A DNA stretch of 64,000 nt. Source: Rhizobium sp. 007 (GTDB taxonomy: Bacteria > Pseudomonadota > Alphaproteobacteria > Rhizobiales > Rhizobiaceae). Of this stretch, positions 33,421 through 42,732 are shown one piece after another. The notes under the pieces are model-generated. The model made no database searches. It saw nothing but the letters and a program-made list of their open reading frames with translations, and was not told the DNA's origin. The position numbers and the translations under genes are program-made. The stretch covers positions 868,001 to 932,000 of the forward strand of contig NZ_CP064188.1 in assembly GCF_015353075.1 (NCBI RefSeq), read 5' to 3'. Each line of letters starts with the position of its first letter. Within the stretch, counting starts at the first letter, position 1.

Positions 33421-35136
33421 CTAGGTGGACGTCCGTGCGGGCGGTTGAAGGTAGCTGTCGAAGATGTGGTCGCTATCTCCGAACGCGTCGATCGTGCCAT
33501 TGCGCATGATCGCGATCTTGTTGGTGACGGGGAGGATGCCCATGCGGTGGGTGATGATGACGACCATCATTTGCGTGGCGCGCATACGGGCGATCGCCGT
33601 AAACAACTTGCGCTCGCCGTCATAGTCGAGGCTCGAGTTCGGGTCGTCGAGGACCACGAGCGCGGGGTTGCCATAGACTGCTCGTGCCAGTCCCAGTTGC
33701 TGGCGTTGAGCGCGCAGCAGTAATGCGCCACCGTCGCCGATATCGGTGTCGTAGCCTTGCGGCAGTCGCGTGATGGTCTCATGCAGTCCAACGAGCTTGG
33801 CCGCTTCGATGACCTTGCCGACGTCAGTGCCGTCAAGTCGGCCGATGACATCCTTGACCGCGCCGCCGAACAGCTCGATTTCCTGCGGCAGGTAGCCGAT
33901 ATGGCGCATACCGCCGTAGAGCCGTAAGGCCGAGATATCGACGCCGCCGAGCAGCGCGCAGCCCCAGGTCGCCGGCTGGACCCCCGCGATGATCCGGCCA
34001 AGCGTCGACTTGCCGGATCCTGAAGGCCCGATCAGCGCAACACAGTCTCCAGGTGCCAGGCGCAAGGTGACATCGCTTAGTATTTGGCGATTGGCCGAGG
34101 GAAGCACATAGCCAACACCGTCGAGAACGAGTCCGCCTCGCTCGGGTATCAACATGGTTCGTGTGTCGTTCTGCGATGCGATCGCGATCAGCATACGGTT
34201 GATGCGATTGAAGGCAGCGTGGGCAAAGGCGACGGCGCGCCACGCGCCGATGGCGCCTTCGATCGGCGCGAGCCCGCGGCCGAGAAGCAGGCTGGAAACG
34301 AAGATGATCCCCGGGTTTCCGCTCTCATCGAGGACCAACCAGGTCGCCACTCCCATGATCAGGATTTGCGAGAGCATGCGAGCGGACTTGGATAGCCCAA
34401 GAATGATCTCGGTCCGTTGCATGGCGTCGTCCTGCGCACGCCTCGCCGTCTCCGCGTCACGGTAAACGAGCTGAGCGGCGCCGCTTTGCATGTTCATCGC
34501 GCGGATCACCTGGATATAGCGCAAGGCGGTAGCGAAACGCATATGGCTGCGCGCCAGCGCCAAATTCGCTTGCGTCAGTGGCTCCCGTGTTGCCAACTCG
34601 GTCAGGATCGCGAGCACGAGCAGGGCTCCCGCGCTCATCAGGCCAATGGTTCCAAGCACCGGATGAACCAGAAACAGAAGAACCAGGAACACAGGCGCCC
34701 AAGGGATATCAAAGAGCAATGAGCTGGCCGGCGAATCGAGGAACTGGCGCAAGGTCGACAGGTCCTTGTAGCAGTCATTGGCAAGGTTCGCGTCGCTACG
34801 GGCTCCGTATTCGAAGCACGCGGTGAGCACGACCGGGCGCAACCTGTGATCCAGCCAGCTGCCAATGCGCGAAAGGGCGGCACGCCTTATGATGTCAAGG
34901 ATCGAACCGACCACGACGGCCACTGCGATGATCAGCGTCAGCATGACGAGCGTATCGGTACTGCGGCTCGACAGTACGCGATCGTAGATCTGCAGGAGGT
35001 ATATGGAAGGGGCGAGTAGAAACAGGTTATAGCCGCAGCTATACAGGAAAACCAGGCAGAAGGCTCCCGCACAGGCTTTGAGGGCTATGATCAGATGCGT
35101 CGGAGAAGGCTGCGACGCTGTAATATTCGTTGTCAT
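33421..35136 (-). CDS. Type I secretion ABC transporter (PrtD/PrsD-like), degenerate signature motif
   Basis: The 571-residue protein has a membrane domain (about residues 15-310, six helices) and an ATPase domain. Walker A is intact (GPSGSGKST, 370-378), Walker B reads ALVVLDDP (catalytic Glu replaced by Asp498), and the H-loop His530 is kept. The signature LSGGQ reads LLRAQ (473-477), losing Ser and both Gly that normally contact the ATP gamma-phosphate. No proteolytic C39 domain is present. It exports the two repeat proteins encoded just upstream, if still active. ATG 35136 is preferred to in-frame starts upstream, which lack the family N-terminus. Confidence 0.88.
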   Translation of the reverse strand: MTTNITASQPSPTHLIIALKACAGAFCLVFLYSCGYNLFLLAPSIYLLQIYDRVLSSRSTDTLVMLTLIIAVAVVVGSILDIIRRAALSRIGSWLDHRLRPVVLTACFEYGARSDANLANDCYKDLSTLRQFLDSPASSLLFDIPWAPVFLVLLFLVHPVLGTIGLMSAGALLVLAILTELATREPLTQANLALARSHMRFATALRYIQVIRAMNMQSGAAQLVYRDAETARRAQDDAMQRTEIILGLSKSARMLSQILIMGVATWLVLDESGNPGIIFVSSLLLGRGLAPIEGAIGAWRAVAFAHAAFNRINRMLIAIASQNDTRTMLIPERGGLVLDGVGYVLPSANRQILSDVTLRLAPGDCVALIGPSGSGKSTLGRIIAGVQPATWGCALLGGVDISALRLYGGMRHIGYLPQEIELFGGAVKDVIGRLDGTDVGKVIEAAKLVGLHETITRLPQGYDTDIGDGGALLLRAQRQQLGLARAVYGNPALVVLDDPNSSLDYDGERKLFTAIARMRATQMMVVIITHRMGILPVTNKIAIMRNGTIDAFGDSDHIFDSYLQPPARTST

Positions 35137-35234
35137 TATCAGATCTCGGCACAATCGATACTGACACGTCGGCTCGGTCAGGACAGGCGAATGGGAGGAT
35201 CGCCGGCCACGGCCGGCGATCCTCATCAAGGGGT

Positions 35235-35822
35235 TCAGGCGACATCGATGATGCCGAGGTTGTTGAAGTTGTCGAGAATACTCGAGAGCGTGTTGGTCGT
35301 CGTCGTGGTCGTGGTTTCCGAGATCGGGTTCGAGTGAACCAGAGCGGCCGAAACATCACCACCTAAGGCCGCATTACCGCTGCCGCCGGCACCGCCCACG
35401 CCAGCAAGGATCGTCGCACTTTGATCGGCGACGAGCGTCGTGTTCTGCGTGGCGGTGGTGTCTGCCGAAAGGCCTACGACATTGCCGCCACTCGCGTTGC
35501 TCTGGGAGCCACTTGAGGTGGGGTTCCCGCCGGCGCCGGCGGTACCGCTATTGGTTTGGGCTGCAAAGACAGCGATTGGTATCTGTAGTAGGCCGCCACC
35601 GTCAGCATTGCCAGTTCCCCAGCCAGCGGTCTGCCCAACGATGTCGCCATTATAGACATTGGGGTCGGCCCCATCGACGAATTGCGTGTTGGCGACATAG
35701 GCGACCGGGGTGTAGTAGATATCAGCATAGTTGGTGCCATCGCCCCCATTGCCAGCGTTCGCATCGCCCCCGTTGGGATTGGTGAGGTTGATCGTGTCTG
35801 ATGTCACTTGGGTAATAGGCAT
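35235..35822 (-). CDS. Glycine-rich repeat protein, probable type I secretion substrate
   Basis: The 195-residue acidic protein is rich in Gly, Asn, Ala and Thr and has no N-terminal signal peptide. It carries the same building blocks as the larger neighbour: NAGNGGDGT near residue 22, IPIAVFAAQTNSG near 80, and ATILAGVGGAGGSGNAALGGD near 135-155. A Thr run (TTTTTTTN) precedes a hydrophobic C-terminal tail with SSILDNFNNLGII, which could be the export signal. GAGGAGAG precedes the ATG. It is 98 bp upstream of the secretion ATPase gene. Calcium-binding RTX nonapeptides are not evident. Function is unknown; surface or matrix protein is a guess. Confidence 0.75.
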   Translation of the reverse strand: MPITQVTSDTINLTNPNGGDANAGNGGDGTNYADIYYTPVAYVANTQFVDGADPNVYNGDIVGQTAGWGTGNADGGGLLQIPIAVFAAQTNSGTAGAGGNPTSSGSQSNASGGNVVGLSADTTATQNTTLVADQSATILAGVGGAGGSGNAALGGDVSAALVHSNPISETTTTTTTNTLSSILDNFNNLGIIDVA

Positions 35823-36090
35823 TGCGTCTCTCCTCTACTTGTTTGCCCCGTAGACTTGAACGGTTCGATGCCACAGGACACGTCAAAGCATGGTGCGCGC
35901 GATCTCCAATGGGGGCCAGCTGGACATTCGGGGACGTCCTTTTGGGTAGGGTCCAGATTTAAGGGATTCTCCTGGCGACATCAGGTCCTGCGCCCGGCGC
36001 GGCCCCTCATGCGGGGGAGGGTGGATCAGCGTGGGATGAGGAAAAGTGTATGCGGTTTTCCGCCGGCATCTTCTGTCTCAACTTATGAGA

Positions 36091-37170
36091 TCAGCCGTCG
36101 AGGACGTTGAGGATATCGTCGACGAGCGCAGAATGGGCATTCGCGATATTGCCCTCGCCACCGGCGCCGCCGATGCCGCCTATCTGCAGCGTATGTTGGT
36201 CGTAGAGCACGTGATTGAGCTGGTCGGCCTCGGCCGTGCCGCCGGCGGGCACCGCGATGTTGACGGGGTGGAAATAACCTATACTGACATCGACCAGGCT
36301 GCCGTTCGAATAGCCGGTCCCGCCGTCACCGCCGACCGCGTTGCCGGTGAAGATCGTGTCGGAGGACAGGTTGAAACCGCCGCCACTGCCGCCGATCCCC
36401 GCAACCTGCACGCCGCCCTGATCGAAGATCGCATTGTTCGTCTGAGCGGCGGCGGCATCGCCGCCCGCAGCACCGACGGCAATGTTGATTGGCGAAAAAA
36501 CGGCTACGTTCACGTCGATCATGCTGCCGATGAACGTGCCGTCGCCGCCATGGCCCGCGTAGCTGTCGCCGTTGTAGATGAACGTCGCGCCATGGGAGCC
36601 CGATGCCGCGCCGCCTGCAACGTTATGACCCCCGCCCGAGCCGCCCACGCCGCCGATCTGGGTCCCGCCTTGGAAAATGGCGGCGTTGTTGGTTTGCTCG
36701 GCGGAGGCCGTCGCGCCCGGCCCTGCTGCGACCGCCGTATTTACTGGGGCGAACACTGCGGTGTCGGTGCTGACGAGGGCGCCGAGAAAGGTTCCGTTGC
36801 CGCCGTTGCCGGCAAGATTGGCGTTGTCAGCGCTGCCGATCGCCAGGTTGCCGCTCCCACCGTGCCCGCCAAGACCAGCCATTTCGGTGGAGTCCTGATT
36901 GATCAGGGCGTTGTTGCCTTGTTGGGCGTCTGAGTCGGTCTGTGGACCGGCGATGGCCGAATTTGAGGGCATGAAGACAGCGAGTGTATTGCTGCTGATC
37001 GTCCCGACACTTGTGCCGTCGCCGCCGTTTCCTGCAGCGTTGTAGCCGGCATTGGCCGCAATATCGAGCGGCAGCCACGTCGGGACCAGTGCGAGATGTC
37101 CGGTGGCAATTGCACCCTGATTGGTGTTCGTGTCCTGTGCGTCTTCCGACAAAAGTCGTGATTCCGCCAT
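36091..37170 (-). CDS. Large glycine-rich tandem-repeat protein, probable type I secretion substrate
   Basis: The 359-residue protein has four repeats of about 73-85 residues starting near 46, 120, 205 and 278. Each has GNGGDGTxxG, then an AVFxPxNxAV strand, an AxQxNNAxxxQ segment and a GIGGSGG turn with N. No signal peptide is present, and the end (LVDDILNVLDG) resembles the tail of the smaller neighbour. Only 14 or so basic residues are present, so the protein is strongly acidic. GGGAGATACGACG precedes the ATG. It heads the operon, followed by the smaller homolog and the secretion apparatus. No known family is recognised. Confidence 0.75.
   Translation of the reverse strand: MAESRLLSEDAQDTNTNQGAIATGHLALVPTWLPLDIAANAGYNAAGNGGDGTSVGTISSNTLAVFMPSNSAIAGPQTDSDAQQGNNALINQDSTEMAGLGGHGGSGNLAIGSADNANLAGNGGNGTFLGALVSTDTAVFAPVNTAVAAGPGATASAEQTNNAAIFQGGTQIGGVGGSGGGHNVAGGAASGSHGATFIYNGDSYAGHGGDGTFIGSMIDVNVAVFSPINIAVGAAGGDAAAAQTNNAIFDQGGVQVAGIGGSGGGFNLSSDTIFTGNAVGGDGGTGYSNGSLVDVSIGYFHPVNIAVPAGGTAEADQLNHVLYDQHTLQIGGIGGAGGEGNIANAHSALVDDILNVLDG
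36112..37035 (-). repeat. Four degenerate tandem repeats inside the glycine-rich protein gene
   Basis: Protein repeats begin at about residues 46, 120, 205 and 278 of the 359-residue product (DNA unit about 220-255 bp). The units share the frame GGDGT / AVF.P.N.AV / Q.NNA...Q / GGSGG. They are diverged at DNA level, so they are old duplications rather than a recent slippage array. Confidence 0.65.
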
Positions 37171-37554
37171 CGTCGTATCTCCCAGCGACCTGGGCCGCAG
37201 TCATTTGCAGCGCGCACGGGCGCGTATCGGATGCTTATTTTGAAGCCTGTCGCGCAAAAAGGTGAGCCGGCAATTCGTCTACGTCCGTTTGGGGAGGCCG
37301 ATAGCCAATCGGGTGTAGTTCGCAATTTGAACGCAAACCGCGCGTCCCGGATGTCCTCGTGTGCGGAGATTGCGCGACTTCAGGCCCGTAGGCTTAGATA
37401 AGGCTGGTGTTTGGGATTCATTCGAGGATCGGACACGCAATCTGCGCTAAATCAGAGACATGACAGACAGGAACTTGCGCGATCGGCCTACAAATCCCGA
37501 CAGAATTGTCAAAAAAGTATCAGCGAGAGGTCGATGGCGTAGTAGCGATCGCTG
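37171..37554. other. Divergent control region between repeat-protein operon and AraC gene
   Basis: 384 bp without a supported gene. It must hold the start signals of the type I secretion operon (minus) and of the araC-type gene (plus). The stretch 37480-37525 is AT-richer than its surroundings. No consensus box was recognised. Confidence 0.4.
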
Positions 37555-38532
37555 ATGCCTGCGCGTAAAGTCCCTTCAGATGATGACCTCTGGGAGGAGG
37601 CGCCATTGCCGGAGAAATTCCGGCTGAAGCGCAGGGAGGAAGGTTCCATGAATCCAGATTTGGAAGTGGTCGCGATCGGCAGCGGCGAGTCCTTCAAGGC
37701 CTGGGAGCATGGTTATCCCTACCGTACGGTCCGCTGGCACTTCCATCCCGAATATGAAATCCACCATGTCGTCGCGACGACGGGACAGTATTTCGTCGGC
37801 GATTTCATCGGCGAATTCGAGCCCGACAACCTTGTGCTCACCGGACCGAACCTGCCGCACAATTGGGTGAGCGACGTGCCGCCGGGCACATGCCTGCCGC
37901 TGCGCTGCCGGGTGCTTCAATTCAGCGAGTCCTTCCTTGCAGATGCCAGTCGGATTTTTCCCGAACTCTCGGCTTGTGCCGGCATTTTGGAAATGAGCCG
38001 TCGGGGTGCGCTGTTCACACCGGAAACGGCGTCGCTCGTCGGCCCGCTGCTTGGGGAGCTGGTCGAAGCCAAGGGAATTCGCCGCATCGAGCTTTTCATG
38101 AACGTGCTCGACGCGCTGAGTTCTGCGCAGGGCACGCGCACCCTCGCAAGCGCGCTTTATCATCCGGATCCCTCGGGCTTCATGTCAGCCGGGGTGAACC
38201 AGGCGCTGGCCTTTATCAACACGCATCTGACCGAACCTTTCAGCGAAGGTGACCTTGCCGAGTTGACCGGACAAAGCCCAAGTGCGTTCTCCCGCAGCTT
38301 CCGTCGGCATACCGGCATGGCGCTCGTTCAATATGTGAACCGGCTGCGGATCAACTTCGCCTGCCATCTGCTGATGAGCGAAACCGCCATGTCGATAACC
38401 GACATCTGCTTTGCGGCCGGCTTCAATAATATCTCGAATTTCAATCGCCGTTTTCTGGATCAGAAGGGCATGGCGCCCTCGCGTTTCAGAACATTGCTGG
38501 CACAAAATGCAAGAGCGGTGGAGGCCGCCTAA
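37555..38532 (+). CDS. AraC-family transcriptional regulator
   Basis: The 325-residue protein has an N-terminal cupin-like effector domain (WHFHPEYEIHHVVATTGQYF, about residues 62-81) and a C-terminal double helix-turn-helix (about 225-315: FSEGDLAELTGQSPSAFSRS; MSITDICFAAGFNNISNFNR). The ATG at 37555 gives the N-terminus DDLWEEAPLPEKFRLKRREE, which looks conserved in character; ATG 37648 is an alternative with GGAGGAAGG upstream and still keeps both domains. It stands immediately before the sugar ABC/ribitol operon on the same strand and is the likely activator of it. Confidence 0.88.
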   Translation: MPARKVPSDDDLWEEAPLPEKFRLKRREEGSMNPDLEVVAIGSGESFKAWEHGYPYRTVRWHFHPEYEIHHVVATTGQYFVGDFIGEFEPDNLVLTGPNLPHNWVSDVPPGTCLPLRCRVLQFSESFLADASRIFPELSACAGILEMSRRGALFTPETASLVGPLLGELVEAKGIRRIELFMNVLDALSSAQGTRTLASALYHPDPSGFMSAGVNQALAFINTHLTEPFSEGDLAELTGQSPSAFSRSFRRHTGMALVQYVNRLRINFACHLLMSETAMSITDICFAAGFNNISNFNRRFLDQKGMAPSRFRTLLAQNARAVEAA

Positions 38533-38741
38533 AAAGGGAGGATCGGGGAGGAGAAAACGAACAACCAGGGCAAGGCGAACGGGCACACAAGTGGCCCGAA
38601 CGGGATTGCTTGTCCGCAAACCAGCCTGAGAAGCGCCGGTCAAGAAGGCGCCTTGGACGGCCGGATCGCACAAAGAGTGTCGAGTTCGCGCGAGCTTGAG
38701 ACTTCGTTGAAACAGTTACCATTTGGTACGGAGAAATTCCA

Positions 38742-39827
38742 ATGACCCACTTCGCATGGAAATTGGCAGGCGCAGCAGCGCTCGCCCTCGGTCTTCTCAG
38801 CGGCACGTCCGCCTTTGCGCAGTCTGCAAAGGTAACCGATGCAACGGTCGCCTTTCTGATGCCCGACCAGAGCTCCACACGCTATGAGGAGCACGACTAT
38901 CCGGGCTTTGAAGCGGAAATGAAAAAGCTCTGCGCCGGTTGCAAGGTGATTTACCAGAACGCAAACGGCGACGCTTCGCGCCAGCAGCAGCAGTTCAACT
39001 CGGCGATCTCGCAAGGCGCCAAGGCGATCGTGCTCGACCCGGTCGATTCCACGGCTGCCGCATCGCTGGTCAAAATGGCGCAGAGCCAGGGCGTCAAGGT
39101 GATCGCCTATGACCGGCCGATTCCCTCTGCCGCTGCAGACTATTACGTCTCCTTCAACAATGAGGAAATCGGCAAGATGATCGCCAAATCGCTTGTCGAT
39201 CATCTGAAGGAAAAGAACGTCCAAGCTGGCGACGGCGGTCTTCTTGAGATCAACGGCTCGCCGACGGATGCTGCCGCGGGCCTCATCAAGAAGGGTATCC
39301 ATGCCGGTCTCGCCGAAGGCGGCTATCCCATCCTTGCCGAATTCGATACGCCGGAATGGGCTCCGCCGAAGGCGCAGCAGTGGGCGAGCGGACAGATCAC
39401 CCGTTTCGGCAAGAAGATCATCGGTGTTGTGGCCGCCAATGACGGCACGGGAGGTGCTGCCGTTGCAGCCTTCAAGGCTGCCGGCATCGATCCTGTGCCG
39501 CCGGTCACCGGCAACGATGCGACGATCGCTGGCCTGCAGCTCATCATCGCAGGCGATCAGTACAACACCATCTCCAAGCCAAGCGAGATCGTGGCCGCGG
39601 CTGCGGCGAATGTCGCCATCCAGCTGCTGTCGGGCGAAACGCCGAAGGCCGATACCACGCTCTTCGACACGCCGACGCAACTCTTCACGCCGGCGCTCGT
39701 TACCGCCGAAAATCTGAAGGCCGAGATCATCGACAAAACCGTCAATGGCAAACCGATCCAGACCCCGGAGCAGCTCTGCACGGATCGCTACGCCGAAGGC
39801 TGCAAAAAGCTCGGCATCGGCAGCTGA
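38742..39827 (+). CDS. CUT2-type ABC transporter, substrate-binding protein (XylF-like)
   Basis: The 361-residue protein has a Sec signal peptide (cleavage after SAFA, about residue 26) and a type I periplasmic-binding fold with XylF-like features: VAFLMPDQSSTRYEEHDYPG near the start, IVLDPVDSTAAASL and VIAYDRPIPSAAADYYVSFN. It is followed by a perfect 17 bp hairpin and the ATPase gene. The operon encodes ribitol dehydrogenase-like and pentulose kinase-like enzymes, so a pentitol (ribitol or a relative) is the most likely ligand. It is one of three binding-protein genes in the window with such a hairpin. Confidence 0.9.
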   Translation: MTHFAWKLAGAAALALGLLSGTSAFAQSAKVTDATVAFLMPDQSSTRYEEHDYPGFEAEMKKLCAGCKVIYQNANGDASRQQQQFNSAISQGAKAIVLDPVDSTAAASLVKMAQSQGVKVIAYDRPIPSAAADYYVSFNNEEIGKMIAKSLVDHLKEKNVQAGDGGLLEINGSPTDAAAGLIKKGIHAGLAEGGYPILAEFDTPEWAPPKAQQWASGQITRFGKKIIGVVAANDGTGGAAVAAFKAAGIDPVPPVTGNDATIAGLQLIIAGDQYNTISKPSEIVAAAAANVAIQLLSGETPKADTTLFDTPTQLFTPALVTAENLKAEIIDKTVNGKPIQTPEQLCTDRYAEGCKKLGIGS

Positions 39828-39841
39828 CCTGTCCTCCCAGA

Positions 39842-39879
39842 AGGCCCTTCGACCGCTCTTGCGAGCGGTCGAAGGGCCT
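39842..39879 (+). promoter_or_regulatory. Perfect 17 bp intercistronic hairpin after the binding-protein gene
   Basis: AGGCCCTTCGACCGCTC (39842-39858) pairs with GAGCGGTCGAAGGGCCT (39863-39879) around loop TTGC. It begins 15 nt after the stop and ends 28 nt before the ATPase start. There is no U-tract. It probably protects the upstream message and lowers expression of the downstream genes. Confidence 0.75.
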
Positions 39880-39907
39880 GAAATTCATGATGAAAGGCTC
39901 GCGACAG

Positions 39908-40729
39908 ATGACTGACGCTTCCAACCAAGCAGCCCCGGCCGGCGAAGTGGTGCTCAGCCTAAAAGGTATCTCGAAACATTTCGGTGCCGTCTCGGCGCTC
40001 ACCGATATCGATCTTGACGTTCACGCAGGCGAAGTCGTGGCGCTCGTCGGCGACAACGGCGCCGGCAAATCGACGCTCGTGAAGATCCTTGCCGGCGTCC
40101 ACCAGCCGAGTTCGGGCGAGATCACTTTCCGCGGCAGCAAGGTGACGCTGGCCGACCCGAGTGCGGCGCTCTCCTTGGGGATTGCGACCGTGTTTCAGGA
40201 TCTTGCGCTTTGCGAGAACCTTGATGTCGTTGCCAACATCTTCCTCGGCCGGGAGCTCAGTCCGCTAAAGCTTGACGAGACCGCGATGGAGGTTCGTGCC
40301 TGGACGCTGTTGAACGAGCTTTCGGCCCGCATTCCAAGTGTCCGCATTCCGATCGCATCGCTGTCGGGTGGACAGCGACAGACGGTGGCGATTGCCCGGT
40401 CCCTGCTTCTGGAGCCGAAGCTCATCCTGCTCGACGAACCGACGGCCGCCCTTGGCGTTGCCCAGACGGCAGAGGTGCTGAACCTGATCGAGCGGGTGCG
40501 CGACCGCGGCCTCGGGGTCGTAATGATCAGCCATAATATGGAGGACGTGCGTGCAGTAGCCGATCGCATCGTCGTCTTGAGGCTCGGGCGGAACAACGGA
40601 GTTTTCTATCCCGATGCGTCCAACCAGGAACTCGTCACCGCCATTACCGGGGCGACCGAAAATGCAGTCTCGCGCCGCGCCGGCCGTCGTCAGGCGCAGC
40701 AGGATATGATGCAGGAGGGTCAGATATGA
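39908..40729 (+). CDS. CUT2-type ABC transporter ATP-binding protein (single domain)
   Basis: The 273-residue ATPase has Walker A GDNGAGKST (about residues 49-57), signature LSGGQRQ (about 155), Walker B LILLDEPTAALG and H-loop ISHNMED. Like the ATPase at 4946-5758 it has a single domain instead of a tandem one. ATG 39908 has AAAGG upstream; ATGs at 39887 and 39890 lie closer to the hairpin and lack a site. The end overlaps the permease start by 4 nt. The Arg/Gln-rich C-terminal tail (RRAGRRQAQQDMMQ) is unusual but short. Confidence 0.92.
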   Translation: MTDASNQAAPAGEVVLSLKGISKHFGAVSALTDIDLDVHAGEVVALVGDNGAGKSTLVKILAGVHQPSSGEITFRGSKVTLADPSAALSLGIATVFQDLALCENLDVVANIFLGRELSPLKLDETAMEVRAWTLLNELSARIPSVRIPIASLSGGQRQTVAIARSLLLEPKLILLDEPTAALGVAQTAEVLNLIERVRDRGLGVVMISHNMEDVRAVADRIVVLRLGRNNGVFYPDASNQELVTAITGATENAVSRRAGRRQAQQDMMQEGQI

Positions 40730-41976
40730 CCAGCGATGTGAAACAAACGGCAACGCTTCTGGATCGCGGCGATGTTCGCGTCAGCCACGATGCGGGCATT
40801 GGCGCGACGATCCGCTCTTCGATCGATAAGGTGCGCTCGGGCGATCTCGGCTCGCTTCCCGTGGTCGTCGGCCTGGTGATCATCTGGACAGTCTTCGGCA
40901 CCCTCAACCCGACATTTCTTTCAAGCAACAACCTTGCAAACTTGCTTTTCGACGCCTCAACGGTCGGGGTGATTTCGCTTGGAATCGTTTGCGTGCTGAT
41001 GGTCGGCGAGATCGACCTATCCGTTGGTTCAATCAGTGGCTTTGCTTCCGCCATGGTCGGCATGCTGTGGGTCAATCAGGGTTGGCCCGTAGCGGTTGCG
41101 ATCATTGCCGCCATCCTTGTCGGCGGATTGATCGGCTCGCTCTATGCTCTGCTTTTCAATCGCCTTGGAATGCCAAGTTTCGTTTCGACGCTTGCCGGCC
41201 TGCTGGCGGTGCTCGGAATGCAGCTCTATCTGCTTGGCGCAACAGGCTCGATCAACCTGCCTTACGGCTCGTCTTTGGTGAATTTCGGCCAGCTGCTCGT
41301 CATTCCGCGTCCACTCGCATACTTGTTTGCGCTGCTGCCGGGCGTCGTGATGCTGATTTCAGGCTATCGGGCTGCGCAACGCCGCAGACAAGCCAATCTC
41401 TCGTCGCGCTCGATCGGTGCTCTCGTCGTGCGTGTCGCTGCAATCACGATCCTTCTCGAATTCGTCGTCTTTTATCTCAATCAGGATCGCGGCATCCCGT
41501 GGATGTTCGCGCTCTTCGTCGCGCTTGCGATCGTGATGAACTACGCGCTCACGCGGACTCAATGGGGCCGCTCGATGGCGGCCGTCGGCGGCAATCGCGA
41601 GGCGGCACGCCGTGCAGGCATCAATGTCCGGCTCATCTACACCAGCGCCTTCGTTCTCTGCGCCATGTTTGCCGCACTCGGCGGCGTGCTTGCGGCGGCG
41701 CGCCTGGCATCGGCAAGCCAGCAGGCCGGCACGGGCGACGTCAACCTGAATGCGATCGCAGCAGCCGTCATCGGCGGAACAAGCCTCTTCGGTGGCCGCG
41801 GCAGCGCTTACTCGGCACTTCTCGGCATCATCGTTATCCAGTCGATCGCAAGCGGTCTGACGATGCTCGATCTGTCTTCGGCCCTTCGCTACATGATCAC
41901 CGGCGCAGTTCTTGCCATCGCAGTCATCGTCGACTCGCTGGCACGCCGGTCGAGAGTCTCGCACGGCCGCGCCTGA
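40726..41976 (+). CDS. CUT2-type ABC transporter permease (XylH-like)
   Basis: The 416-residue protein is longer than RbsC-type permeases, as is usual for XylH: about 11-12 hydrophobic segments, a conserved [13 protein letters not shown] block, and [18 protein letters not shown] late. An N-terminal cytoplasmic stretch of about 45 residues precedes the first helix. The start overlaps the ATPase stop (ATGA). It forms the inner-membrane channel for the pentitol or pentose-like substrate of this operon. Confidence 0.92.
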   Translation: MTSDVKQTATLLDRGDVRVSHDAGIGATIRSSIDKVRSGDLGSLPVVVGLVIIWTVFGTLNPTFLSSNNLANLLFDASTVGVISLGIVCVLMVGEIDLSVGSISGFASAMVGMLWVNQGWPVAVAIIAAILVGGLIGSLYALLFNRLGMPSFVSTLAGLLAVLGMQLYLLGATGSINLPYGSSLVNFGQLLVIPRPLAYLFALLPGVVMLISGYRAAQRRRQANLSSRSIGALVVRVAAITILLEFVVFYLNQDRGIPWMFALFVALAIVMNYALTRTQWGRSMAAVGGNREAARRAGINVRLIYTSAFVLCAMFAALGGVLAAARLASASQQAGTGDVNLNAIAAAVIGGTSLFGGRGSAYSALLGIIVIQSIASGLTMLDLSSALRYMITGAVLAIAVIVDSLARRSRVSHGRA

Positions 41977-42001
41977 TACAACTACGAAAGCAAGGATTGA
42001 T

Positions 42002-42730
42002 ATGGGACAGGAACTTTCTGGAAAGGTCGCAGCGATTACCGGGGCTGCCTCGGGGATCGGTCTTGAATGCGCCAAGTCTTTATTGCGGGAGGGTGCGAGC
42101 GTCGCTCTCATCGACAAGGCCGAAGATTCACTGAGGAGCATATGCTCCGAGCTGGGTGCGAACGCTTTCCCGCTGGCCGCCGATCTGACCAATCCTGCCA
42201 GCGTCTCAATGATGATGCCGCAGATTTTGGAGCGGTTCGGAAAGCTCGATATCTTTCACGCCAATGCGGGCTCCTACATCGGCGGGCAGGTCGTGGACGG
42301 CGATCCGGATGCCTGGGACCGAATGCTGAACTTGAATATCAATGCAGCCTTCCGATCGGTTCAGGCGGTCTTGCCTCATATGGTGGAGAGAAAGACCGGC
42401 GACATCATCATGACCAGTTCGATCGCCGGCCTGGTTCCCGTGGTGTGGGAGCCGATCTATACTGCGTCCAAACATGCCGTGCAGGCCTTCGTCCATACGG
42501 TCAGGCGCCAGGTCATAAAGCATGGCATTCGCGTCGGCGCGGTCGCACCCGGCCCGGTGGTGACGGCGCTGATCAGCGACTGGCCGCAGGAAAAACTCGA
42601 TGAGACGATTGCCGCAGGAGGATTGATGGAAGCCAGGGAGGTCGCAGACGCCGTGCTCTTCATGCTGACGCGACCACGCAACGTGACGATCCGCGACCTC
42701 GTCATCTTGCCGCACAGCACGGACCTTTGA
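42002..42730 (+). CDS. Ribitol 2-dehydrogenase-like SDR
   Basis: The 242-residue SDR has [10 protein letters not shown] (about residues 13-22), HANAG (about 86, where most SDRs have NNAG), TSSIAG with the active Ser, and YTASK (about 152-156). The HANAG variant and overall length fit ribitol 2-dehydrogenases, which convert ribitol to D-ribulose. The following gene encodes an FGGY pentulose kinase, which supports this. It lies 25 bp after the permease. Other polyol dehydrogenases of the family cannot be excluded, so no symbol is given. Confidence 0.75.
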   Translation: MGQELSGKVAAITGAASGIGLECAKSLLREGASVALIDKAEDSLRSICSELGANAFPLAADLTNPASVSMMMPQILERFGKLDIFHANAGSYIGGQVVDGDPDAWDRMLNLNINAAFRSVQAVLPHMVERKTGDIIMTSSIAGLVPVVWEPIYTASKHAVQAFVHTVRRQVIKHGIRVGAVAPGPVVTALISDWPQEKLDETIAAGGLMEAREVADAVLFMLTRPRNVTIRDLVILPHSTDL

Positions 42731-42732
42731 CC

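Noticed and set aside
36046..36933. Plus-strand 295-codon frame opposite the glycine-rich repeat gene
   Set aside because: Antisense shadow. The minus-strand frame has a ribosome site, consistent protein repeats and a homolog next to it.
39842..39879. Rho-independent terminator after the ribitol binding-protein gene
   Set aside because: The stem is very strong, but no U-tract follows and the operon clearly continues, so it is listed as an intercistronic hairpin.
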